A stretch of DNA of 64,000 bases from Chaenocephalus aceratus (taxonomy: Eukaryota; Chordata; Actinopteri; Perciformes; Channichthyidae), in NCBI GenBank assembly GCA_023974075.1, contig CM043797.1, positions 12,448,178 through 12,512,177 of the forward strand, read 5' to 3'. The notes beneath the pieces were generated by a model. That model saw nothing but the letters and a program-made list of their open reading frames with translations. It was not told the DNA's origin and ran no database searches. The translations under genes were made by a program, and so were the position numbers. Of this stretch, positions 12,122-22,429 are shown piece after piece (position 1 is the first letter of the stretch; each line of letters begins with the position of its first letter).

Positions 12122-13234
12122 ACTTAAAAAAATAACTAAAAACTGATGACTACAGTTTAATTGTATGAATCAAGCTTTAGAGGTGAAATGCTGCCGTCTA
12201 TTTCTTTGGAAAATGTGGCCAGTCATTACACATTGTACCTTCAAGTATTGTAACACGTTCTTCATGTGGAAGAGATTTATTTTAGCACGCTTAGAGAATA
12301 ACAATGTGGATGTTAAATATTTTCTTGAACAGCTGCTGGCTGGGCCCATATTTTTGGAAAGGAAACACACTTAAACACACGTGAAAACAAAAATGTACCC
12401 CCACTTTTTATTCAATGAGGCTTTTATAGACACTGAACATCTGGAGCAGGAAGAGAAGTAATAAGTCACATATTGTCACTGACTTTTTTTAAATTTAAAT
12501 GAGCTCATCATCTTGGCTTGCATTATGATTATCTTAGCATTTGTTCTGCTTTTATGCCTCCTCATTCATTCAGTGGCTGTCATCTCATTGACTTCAGTTC
12601 GTACACTGATAATCAGTCACACGTGTAAGAGCAAGCGTTGCACACCATATGGTATCTGCAGAGATTCAGTTCCTAAACCAACTGTTTGTCATACAGTTGC
12701 AGAAACACTTTACTTAAAAAAAAGAATTGCTCATTTTCTTTTCTGCATGAAATCTTTGTGTGCTGCCATCTACTGATGCCTTATTGAATTGTTTGGTTTT
12801 GTGCCGTCGGGGAGTCAGGTACTTCCACATCTGGAAGGCACATGCCTTCTGAGACAGATGTATGAGGGGTCAGGGGTCACCTGGGCCCTTTAAAGCAGAT
12901 TAAAGAAGTAAAGTGAAGAACAAGAGAGATGAACAAACCTCTGAAGTGGCTCCGAGGCTGGACGGCACAGAGTCAGACTACTCTGATGGGCATCACTCAG
13001 GTATGCATGTGATGTCGGGCTGGCTGATTGCGCAAACATGACAGGAAAGAGGCTCCAGAAACTGTCCAGCACGAACACACATGTAAGTGTTTTTACATTA
13101 ATAACACAGAGATTGGACATTTGCACCTTTTTTGGTTTTAAATCCATGTTTTTTGCAAATGTTTGAATTCTTTCCTTCTTTACTGAGAACTTCTGTTGCT
13201 CTTTTAATATAATAATTATAAGAAATTATATTTA

Positions 13235-13290
13235 TATAGCGATTTTCCCGGACTCAAAGACGCTTTACAGTGTGAGGGAGGGTAGACAAA
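13235..13290 (+). repeat. Dispersed-repeat-like motif (TATATAGCG ... GCTTTACAG)
   Basis: The combination TTATATAGCG, then CTCAAAGACGCTTTACAG, is a familiar motif pair in short dispersed repeats of fish. Only this small core is present, and no ends or target duplication were found. Confidence 0.3.
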
Positions 13291-15224
13291 CAAGGACAGG
13301 CAAAAACAAACATAACAACAAAACAAAAAAATAAAATAAACAGAAGGCAGTCAAGAGGAAGTTATATAGACGTGTTACGTGGCGTGCTGCTTGTGTCGAG
13401 TCTTTGTTCCCTTGGCTCCTCTGCTCCTCGCTCTGCTCAGACATGTTTCTTTCTCCCCCCCTAAATTCCCTTCTTTCAGAGAGAGGTCAGAGGCCAGGGA
13501 CTGCGACCTACCCTGGGGGTGGGTGAAGGTCTCACCCCTCCCTCTCATCCTTGAAAGATGGCCCATTCCTCCCCATCTCTTTATTTTGTATACACCTGAG
13601 TCCCTTATGCTCTCTTGGATCAACTGACAGAGTGCAGAAAGAGCTGCAGTATCCAGTTTCCGGCTCTATTTAGGATTGTTCGGGCGGATCAATAAGTGCT
13701 CCACAGGTTGTATGGGAGCATTGTGCGTGCAATGAAAGAGGGAAGGAACATGGAAAACTTTAGTGATCATGCAGCTTAAAATAAAGCAGTTTACAAATCC
13801 AATGGACATAATGACGCGTGTGTCAAAGTAAATTACGTCCATTTGTGTGCTTACGTTTTCCGAAACATGTTTCTTGTTAGCACTAATCTCTTTAAGTTTT
13901 CCACATCCTAAAAAGAGGTGTTCCCATCATTCAGGTTCAGGGAAGTTATTTCAGATGAAGTCAGTAACATCAGTGTATGATTGTCCTCCATGTGTTTTGA
14001 TGTTGACCCTCCTCCCTCCTCCCGTACCCCCTGCCTCCCCCTTGGCACCGGTCCTGCATGTGTGTTGGCTTAGAGGAATACTTCACAGAGCCTTCGTGAG
14101 AAACACGCCACCGTCTGGCTCGCTGCGTCCAAAGCGAAGCGTCGCTGGCCTCTGTCTCGGCTTGTGCTTCTCGGAACACGTTTAAACAACTTGCCTCCTC
14201 AATGCTCCTCATTCCACATATTGACAAGCCAGACAAGCCAGCGTGTTTGGGATGACGCTGGCCCTGTCTCAAGCTTGTGTCTCCAGTGATCTGGACCATT
14301 TTTACTCTCATGATCCGTACCAAGAAATAAGATGTTTCTTATGTGCCTGCAGCCGATTATCTACATTTCAAATGTGAAGGTTATACAACGGATACAGTTC
14401 ATTCTTTTTTTCGTATTGCTTTCATTACACATGTTTGGCCACCTTCCATGTTTTATAACTGTGCAAAGAAAAGTCACCTTTATCGACTTCCTCCAATTCT
14501 TCGTTTTGTGATTTATTTCCTAACCAATAAACTAGACAGGTAGATTTTGCGGGTTAAAAGTCCCTGTAAACGGTTGAATGTATACATTTTGTGAGGTTTA
14601 AACGAGCGGGATATGAGATTCTGCCCTTCAGCTGGTGGCATTCCTTTGCTCCTCAAATGCAATTATCTTTTCCCATTTGTCTGTTTTTGTTTGCCCCATC
14701 CTTCCCTCTTATACTCATTTCCTGTTTTGAGCTACACAAGGCTTTTAGCCCCCCCCCTGCCCCCTCAACCTTCCCCCTTCCCATAAGTATGAGGGCATAT
14801 CTGTTATTTACAGCCCTCAGGGGCTACCTGTCATTCTCACCGCTCCTTTGTGATTACCATGGTGACACTCAAATTCCATGGAGCGCAGGTCCCGACCCCC
14901 ACTCGCTCCGCCATAAAGCTCTCACCCCTCACCTCCACACCTGGGGATGCAGGTCAGAAAACGAATTGCTGTTGATCAGAGAGTAAAGGTGGTGGAGCAT
15001 AAAAGACGGGCAGATAGTTAAACCAATAGATAAAGTATATTTAGTTTGTTTACTTCTTTATTGTTTCCTGACTGGCTTTTTTTCTCTTTTTATTATATTT
15101 GATTCATTACAATAAGATACAAGATACTAGATTCATGGCAAAATAACGGCCTTGGGAAGAAGTCAAACTCCATAAATTAATTATTCATTCTGTTTGCCAA
15201 GTTGACTTGTGACGCCTTGCTGAT

Positions 15225-15240
15225 CAAAACACGTGTTTTG
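15225..15240. repeat. 16-bp palindrome centred on an E-box
   Basis: CAAAACACGTGTTTTG is self-complementary over 16 bp and contains CACGTG, the class B E-box bound by bHLH-zip proteins (established for the motif). Function here is not shown. Confidence 0.8.
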
Positions 15241-16354
15241 TAATGTGAAAGACGGTATGCACATGTTAAGATAGAGTAGATGTTCATGTCACAGCCTGCC
15301 CCAGTAGCCTACTAACAAAATAAAGGAATGAGACGCTAGCAGTCAATATTAGCACATATTTAGCGCTGCAACTTGCAATGCTATTCTTCAAAGGTACTCA
15401 AAGAACGCAAACCTCTGCCAAAAACAAATAACCTGCCTTGCTCTGTTAATGAACCATTTGTTTATCAGCAGGGAATCTGTTCCACTCCAAAATAGCAACC
15501 AAGTTTTAATTTGCATAACAATATACAAACTGTTGGCCTAAGAGAAATTAGCACACACAATTAGCACACAACATCACGCTGAAGCATTTTGAACGTAAGA
15601 CATTTTTAGGTTTTACAATATTGTACAGATGTAAGACACAATATTTATCTTATTAATAAGTCAGCTTTAAAAGGTGTTGCCAGGTAGATTTTGAAACGTT
15701 TTTACAGTTCCAGTTTCTTATGCTAAGCTAACTGTTTGCATGTTATAGCTACATGGCAGAGGTATTTATCTTCTCATCCAACCCTAACCCTGACTGTCAG
15801 CGACAAGGTGAATAAGTGTAGGCCTACTGTTACTTTAAACCTAGAAATGGTTTGATATAATTTAAAATAGGTTCTTTTGAGACAACATTTATATGGCATC
15901 ATGAACAAGATGCAGTCAAATGCTAACTGTGCATGTTTGTTTCTTCCTTGACTACATCTCAGCTCACTGGCTTGCATGTGTTTGTACATGTTCCTTCGTA
16001 GTGTGAATGAACACTTCTCAAGCCTCCTTTATTTTCTCCTCTTGTGTGTGTCTCCAGTTCACCATTGTAGACCTGTCGCCATGGATACCAAGGCAGCTTG
16101 AAGGAGAAAATACATCAGAAGGTGATAAGAGGCTGCCGTGAACTTGTGACCTCCTGTGGGAGGCAGAGTTACAGAGTAACAGACTGGCGCTGGGTTTAAT
16201 CTGCAAGCAAAGTCACAAACTGTAAGGATATCATCTAATAACTCCCATTTAACACTGGAAAACCACACAGCGGGGGATTCCTTTTCTGACTCATGCTGCT
16301 ACTGTTACTAGAAATAATATGTCTGACTGTTAATACAAAATAAAAAAACGTATC

Positions 16355-16408
16355 CACATATCAGACTTTCACAGCGCCTGTGAATGCGCTGTGAAAGTCT
16401 GATATGTG
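16355..16408. repeat. Perfect 23-bp inverted repeat with 8-nt loop
   Basis: The left arm 16,355-16,377 and right arm 16,386-16,408 are exact reverse complements, separated by CTGTGAAT (16,378-16,385). Complementarity stops on the next base on each side. A transcript would form a 23-bp stem with an 8-nt loop, shorter and more perfect than typical animal pre-miRNAs. It may be a foldback mutation, a tiny MITE or a structured RNA; no known family is recognised. Confidence 0.9.
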
Positions 16409-17544
16409 AATGGAGAAGAGATATTTACTCGTGCAACTGTTAACATTTAAAGGTTGGGTGAATTAACCCTTCAGCCCCTCAGGCTGTATTACTCCACAAT
16501 TACATGGTTTCATGAGATCCCTTACTCATATTTAGTCATGTAATGGTTTACTTCTGCAAATATTTTGGCCCAGCTGGCGCTATAGTGTAACTGTAGAAGG
16601 GGAACGCTGTAGGGGTGCACTCTTTATACTCGTGAATGGACTGTATAACATTTGGAGAAACCCATGAAGACACAATAAAAGGCATAGAGTGAACATATCA
16701 GGGACAGAGGGAAAAACATGTCACATTAAGGACTAAAGTGGAAGAGAAATATTAAACATATTCTTTGGTGTTGACTTTGAAAACAATTTTGCTATAAAAT
16801 CCCCCGTCTGATGCTTTGACACTGTTGTCTTTGATGTTCAGTCTCGGATCAAATGATTTTCTGTTTTGAATTATCCACTGTTGTTTCTTTTTCTCCTTGT
16901 TTTCCATTCTCCAGTTTCCTCTTTATTCTCAATACTTTTTTTGATATCTTTCAGAGAATGAGGGCTGAACTTCCATTTAAGGCAAGATATCTAGCTTTTC
17001 GTGGTCACTCACACCTCTTATCACAACGTGTTTTCTGGGTTTGTTGCGTCAAGGTTTATTGTGACCTCTAAGATAGATCTAACGTTCTATAATAGATGTC
17101 TTGCTTTATACATGTAGAGAAAGAAGCCCATTGAAAATCAGTTTCATTCTGCACTGTACCGTGTTTCTCTTTATTAATTAAACTCCTCGAGTAGCTCGCT
17201 TCATTGTCTATATTTCGTTCTGGATCTAAACAAGAAATATGACAGTAAAATAAGAAAAGTTTACAGAACCATTTATCACAAATAGTCCTGTTTCAATTCA
17301 TTCAATTTGAAAGAATGATATGCGATTTAAATTAATATCCATAAACTGTTTTCAAGCTAATAAACTAGGCTACGCTAGTTTTTACAGGAATTAGCGCTAA
17401 AGCTTGATTTAAGCTTGGCTGTAATCCGACAGGAGACAGAGTAGCAGATGCAGAGGTTGTGATACGGATAAACAAGTCGCCTTGACCATTTTACCAAACT
17501 GCAAGTGAAAAATGAGGAAAGGTCTTCAAAAGGGCAAGATTAAA

Positions 17545-19205
17545 TTGTTGTAATGGCTGGCCCGGACAACGTAGATCCTTTCTTTTTAAAGATAGCTGCA
17601 GATTTTATTGCTCCATCTCTCACTTCTCTTTTTAACCTCTCCCTCAGCACAAATGCAATGCCAAAAGTATGGAAGTCAGCTTATGTCCTGCCTTTACTGA
17701 AAGGAGGGGAGGCCACCTTATTACATAATTATAGGCCAATCTCTAAGTTGTCAGTTCTGGCTAAGGTTCTTGAAAGCCTAGTGAGTGAGCAGGTAAAGAT
17801 GTTTTTATGTAAAAATAACATCCTGTCTAAACATCAATCAGGCTTCAGAAAGCAACATAGCACCATCACTGCCACAATGAAAGTGGTGAATGATATTGCT
17901 AATATCTTAGACAAAAATCAGAGTTGTGCAGCTCTATTTGTTGACTTGTCCAAAGCGTTTGATACCGTCGATCATCACATCTTGAAGCAGAGGCTACTCA
18001 GTATTGGCTTATCCTGCCATGCAGTGGGGTGGTTTGTGAACTTCCTCTCTGAAAGGTCCCAATGTGTTCACTTTGATGGACTGTCTTCTGAGTGGTTAAA
18101 CATTTCTAATGGTGTCCCACAAGGTTCTGTTTTAGGTCCGCTATTATTCTCCATCTATATCAATAGTTTAGGTGAAAATGTCGATGGGGCAACCTTACAT
18201 TTTTATGCGGACAATACCGTTATGTACTGTGCAGGTCCCTCCATTAAGGAGGCTGTTGTTGAATTGCAAGCTGTTTTTAACATTATTCAGACTCAGCTTA
18301 GCTTATGTGAAACTAAGTACTCTTTTCAAAAGCTAAAAAGACACCAGAGCCTGTTTTAGATATTGTAACTACTCAAGGAATAAAACTTGAAGTGGTTACC
18401 TGTTACAAATACCTTGGTATCTGGCTTGATGATTGTCTCACTTTTAAACTTCATGTCAATAACCTGCTTAAAAAACTGAGGGTTAGGCTAGATTTCTTTT
18501 TCAGAAACAAGTCCTGTTTCTCTCTTGAGGCCAGGAAAAGGCTAGTCACTGTGACCTTTTTACCTGTGCTGGACTATGGGGATCTGATGTATATGAATGC
18601 ACCTGCCCATTGCCTGGTCAAGTTAGATGCTGCGTATCACAGTGCACTGAGATGTGTGACAAACTGTAAAGCATTAACCCATCACTGTACCCCGTATGCA
18701 AGGGCAGGTTTGCTTTCACTAACTGTACGGAGGCTCAGTCACTGGTACATTTTTATATACAAAGCCATGCTAGGGAAACTTCCATCCCATCTGCTCCCTG
18801 ATCTCACGGCGAATTGTAAGTGGCTACTGCCTGAGATCGAATGCTGTGGTTTTATTAAATGTGCCAACTGCTAGGACTGTCTTAGGGAAGATAGCTTTTA
18901 GATGTGCAGATCCTCTGTCTTGGAACAGTCTGCAAAAGGAATGGAAGCATTGCAATTTGGTGCCACTAAATGTTTTTAAAGCAAGGATAGATGCTATCCG
19001 ATCGGAAACTGTTGGAACCTGTAAATGTTACTAGCTATGTAAACTGTAGTCGCTGTAAATGTGCTGTATGATGTCCTTTTTGTTTTTCTGTTATGTTTAT
19101 ATGTATTCATGTGGAACCTACTTGCAGCAGGTCGCCCTTGAAAAAGAGATCAATGATCTCAATGGGATTCACCTGCATAAATAAAGGTTTGAAATGAAAT
19201 GAAAA
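17545..19205 (+). mobile_element. 5'-truncated LINE (Jockey-group, L2/CR1/Rex1-like)
   Basis: A reverse-transcriptase segment (17,553 onward) is followed by a non-coding 3' end. That end has the stem GAGATCAATGATCTC, then AATGGGATTCACCTG, AATAAAGG and a short GAAAT-repeat tail (about 19,191-19,205). This architecture is typical of fish L2/CR1-type non-LTR elements. The endonuclease and N-terminal half of ORF2 are missing, consistent with 5' truncation during target-primed reverse transcription. No clear target-site duplication was found. Confidence 0.85.
17553..19034 (+). pseudogene. LINE reverse transcriptase, disrupted
   Basis: Frame 17,553-18,359 (268 residues) contains fingers/palm motifs in order: NYRPIS near residue 60, SGFR near 95, FVDLSKAFDTVDH near 130 (motif A), NGVPQGSVLGPLLF near 185 (motif B) and FYADN at residues 217-221 (motif C). 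The family has Y-A-D-D here; this copy reads Y-A-D-N, losing a metal-binding aspartate. The frame is then lost near 18,340-18,360. The thumb/C-terminal part continues in another frame at 18,392-18,874 (YKYLGIWLD, then a Leu-Pro-rich tail). A further shift gives 18,846-19,034. It is dead as a protein-coding unit, with at least two frame breaks plus the active-site change. Confidence 0.88.
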
Positions 19206-20215
19206 TGTTCATTCATGTCAGCTGTGCATTGAAAAGAAAACATATATTAAAACGTTTCCTTTGAGTTTGAAATCACTGTTTTCATTTGTATGAGAAATAT
19301 GTTTCTAAGCAATACAAATTACTCTTTAAATAAGTCCCACTTTCAAAGAGGTTGAAGCAATACCACACAGTGTTCGTCATTACCATAAAAAGTAACACAA
19401 CTCTCTACCTTGGTATTTTAGTTAACCCATCTGTTACATTTATAAACTTTACAGTCCTGACCAGCAGCGCTCCACAAGCTCTTTCCCCTCTGGAACAACT
19501 GGTCAGCCTCGTGGTCCAGATCTAATGAGGCAGACATTATTGTTGGCCGGGAGACTTGCTCATGGGTTTAACCCTTAATGCCAAGATGCCAATCAGAATC
19601 CTACGCTGCTGCTTCCCATCTGACTGCCATCCTGGCTGCTCGGCACCGTGTGACGCCCACCTGTCCATCACTGTTTGTTTGCCTGTCTTCAGAGCTGTCC
19701 GCTGTTGGGCCAAACCACACAACCATCTGCCCTCTGCCTGGCTCCTGTCCTCAGAGACATGGATCATCTAAATGTTATTCCAGTGTAAAGCTCAGCAGAA
19801 CTACTGGAACCCCAGCGCTCTGGCACACTCCCGTATTGTCTCGGAGACGTGAGGAGGGAAGGGTTTGAAGGAAGCTCTACTGTAAGAGCGAATCCCGCCC
19901 TGGGAGTTCTAAAGGCTTCAGAGAGAGCAGGACGTCGGGTCAGAGGGCTCGGATTCATCTGTTGTACAAACACTGAGAACATGTGACACACACCACTACC
20001 CAACTAGCTGTAACGTCCAGTAATGAATATCCCTTGAACCAGTTTTTTACTCATGGGTACTGCTTTTATTTCTTTACGCTTATGTTTTCTAATGCTTATG
20101 TATTCTTGATAACTTTATTCCTATCTTTACTTGTGATTTATTCTATTGCACTTTTTATTTTTAATAATATTCTTGCATGGATTTGTTGGATTTTAATAAC
20201 TGCTAATGTATCACA
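19206..20215. other. Intergenic; no gene recognised
   Basis: About 1 kb between the LINE and the SINE. Overlapping frames of under 100 codons on both strands (19,540-20,000) have no recognisable domain. I see nothing else in it. Confidence 0.5.
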
Positions 20216-20390
20216 TGACATGTCACTTGTTAGACGCTTTTATCCAAAGCGACTTACATACTCAATACTGTGGGAAATTGGGGGTGAAGTGTGTCTCAGG
20301 GACACAACGACATGCTGACTGCAGTGGGGTTTGAACCTGTGCTCCCCTGATCCCAACACCAACACACTAGTCAACTGCGCCACAGCCTCC
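20216..20390 (-). mobile_element. tRNA-derived SINE, minus strand
   Basis: Read in reverse complement, the element starts near 20,390 with GGGAGGCTGTGGCGCAG, giving an A-box (complement of 20,366-20,383) and a B-box GGTTCAAACCC (complement of 20,327-20,337). A body with GTGTCCCTGAGAC follows. The 3' part is GTAAGTCGCTTTGGATAAAA then GCGTCTAAC (20,216-20,255 region). This combination is a widespread fish SINE type. Its length of about 175 bp is that of a compact copy; no tail repeat is obvious. Confidence 0.75.
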
Positions 20391-20705
20391 CATAGACTTT
20401 TTTCTCCAGTTATTTTTGTTTCCATCCCATATAATTAAGCTTTATTTATAAAAAAACATATTTTTTATAGCATATTTATTTATAATCTCTTCCTCATATT
20501 CACAGCTTTGTTAAGTTTGTAATGTAGCGTTTTTATTTATTTTATTTAAGTATTGCCAGTTCTGCACAACCCTCAAAATATTGATACATAACGATACTGC
20601 ACACATTTTACTTTATTATCCTAAGTAATTGGCAATAGTATACTGCATGGTAGGTAGCATGGTTTTTTGTATATCCAGATTACATGTAAATACTTTGTTT
20701 ATATC

Positions 20706-21379
20706 TTAAAGGGGACCTATCATGCAAAATGCACTTTTTGATGTCTTTTATATGTGTCCCCGGTGTGTCAGGGAACTCACAAAGTGTCAGAAAACAAAAC
20801 CCTCTCTCTTTTCCTTCTTACCCAAATCTCTAAAAACGGGGATACAACGGAGCCTGATACAGATTTGCGTCCTATATAACGTAATATCGGAAATAAGGAC
20901 CCACGGCACAATCAGAAAGTTGCTATCAGAAACAATGCCTGACTGTTTTGGACGTAATATGGTCTTTGTTTACATTAGCACGCATCGCTAACACTCAGAG
21001 CTAAGCTGTACTGGAGAGAGTATGTATAAAAAAGCAGGAAATTAAAAAAAGGAACTCACCTTGTGATAAACCCGCAAGAGAAAATGCATTGGAGCTCCAT
21101 ACTGTTTCAGAAATAGTCCGTGATGTGGTTTGGAACATGATATGGCATTTAATCACGGCAGCATTTAGCTGAGCACAAGCTCCACCTCCTCTCTTTTTTT
21201 TTTTTTTTCAAGTTAAGGACCCAGAATCAGCACTTCTCTAACAGGGCTGGAACAGAGGGATATGAGGGATGTCTAAAATGCATCATCTGTTTGGTATTTG
21301 AGCAAAACACATCATAGATCTATCTATATATATCTGAGACCCATAATATATGCCTAAAAATAGATGATGGGACATTTAA
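20706..21379 (-). mobile_element. TTAA-flanked MITE, copy 1 (piggyBac-like target)
   Basis: TTAA occurs at both edges (20,706-20,709 and 21,376-21,379). Just inside are AGGGGACCTATCATG on the left and, in reverse complement, ATGTCCCATCATC on the right, an imperfect terminal inverted repeat. Interior segments match the 32-kb copy in inverted orientation. For example, the reverse complement of about 21,220-21,310 reads CAAATACCAAACAGATGATG, against GAAATACCAAACAGATCATG at 32,092. A T-run (21,193-21,208) sits inside. There is no coding capacity, and TTAA duplication is the hallmark of piggyBac-type transposition. Confidence 0.75.
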
Positions 21380-21389
21380 CGTATACTAG

Positions 21390-21539
21390 CTTCTATTGTT
21401 TTTATTGTATTTTTTGGTTGTTTATTCGTACTTACTTGTTATGTTCTTTAACTATGTTTATGTATGCACCATGTACACCAAGGAAGATTCCTCGTATGTG
21501 TTAACCTACTTGGCAATAAACCTGTTTCTGATTCTGATC
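21390..21539 (+). repeat. LINE 3'-end-like fragment
   Basis: The stretch ends GGCAATAAACCTGTTTCTGA then TTCTGATC, preceded by GCACCATGTACACCAAGGAA then GATTCCTCGTATGTG. This is the usual 3' end of a common fish non-LTR retrotransposon (AATAAA plus a TTCTGA-type tail). No reverse-transcriptase remnant precedes it. Confidence 0.55.
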
Positions 21540-21979
21540 GATAAATGTTTAGTCGACCTGACTCAAAGAATTTCTTTGGTAGTGATCTACATAAACCCAC
21601 CCTTAAAGATTAAACCTCACCTTCCCAAAGTTAAGAAGAACTTTACTGACAAATAAAGTCCCATTTCCCATCTCAGGAAATGTCCATCAATGCAAAAAAA
21701 AAAAAATAAAAAAAAAAAATGATAATGTCACAGCAAATCCAGTGGACATGGGGCACTCTCAAGTCAGCATCACTCAGATTTAAAAATTAAATCATTGTAA
21801 CTAGTGAACAAATAGATTCACTTCACAAAAGGACATCTCTTACCCTTTTTAACCTAAAACCTCTCCATCACCTTTTTTTTACACACACATTACTATTTCT
21901 CCGCAGTGTCTTTGCTCTTCTCTCCTCTGTTGTCTTTCTTTGAAAACAGCATTCAATTTCCTGGGTAGCCGTCTTCAAA

Positions 21980-22000
21980 GGGAGCGGGCGGGGGGGCGGG
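21980..22000 (+). other. Potential G-quadruplex motif
   Basis: Four runs of three or more G (GGGAGCGGGCGGGGGGGCGGG) are separated by loops of one or two bases, meeting the usual G3+N1-7 pattern. It lies about 130 bp from a long (CA)n array. Confidence 0.7.
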
Positions 22001-22126
22001 AGGCCGAGGAGGCTGCCAGAGGCGCAGTGACAGCTGGGAGGCAGGAGACTCCGAGACCAGATCAGAGAGTTCGAGTTTCTGCCCGCCACAGACACGCTGT
22101 CATTCTCTGAGCTCCTGCCCCCGCTG

Positions 22127-22236
<110 letters not shown>

Positions 22237-22353
22237 ATACAATAATATACAGTTATTCTAACACAAACATGTGCAAGCGCTTTGGCATGAGAACTTCACA
22301 TATACACACAAACTGTTAAACAACCATTTACTATACTGTATAAACAACAGGCA

Positions 22354-22364
22354 GACACACACAC

Positions 22365-22427
<63 letters not shown>
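22354..22427 (+). repeat. (CA)n microsatellite, interrupted once
   Basis: A second CA run begins about 120 bp after the first. It starts with a short ACACACACA, an extra A, and then a pure run (22,366-22,427). Confidence 0.97.

Positions 22428-22429
<2 letters not shown>

Larger units (their letters stand above)
12122..17544. other. Intergenic; no gene recognised
   Basis: About 5.4 kb with no supportable exon. Contents are an E-box-centred palindrome (15,225-15,240), a perfect hairpin (16,355-16,408), and a short element-like motif near 13,235-13,290 (TATTTATATAGCG then GCTTTACAG) of the kind found dispersed in fish genomes. Small overlapping frames on both strands look like chance. Confidence 0.55.

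Noticed and set aside
16355..16408. Rho-independent terminator
   Set aside because: The context is vertebrate nuclear DNA, there is no U-tract after the stem, and no bacterial gene is nearby.
20327..20390. Possible tRNA gene on the minus strand
   Set aside because: A- and B-boxes are present but the acceptor and anticodon stems do not fold as a functional tRNA, and a SINE body follows. It is a tRNA-derived SINE.
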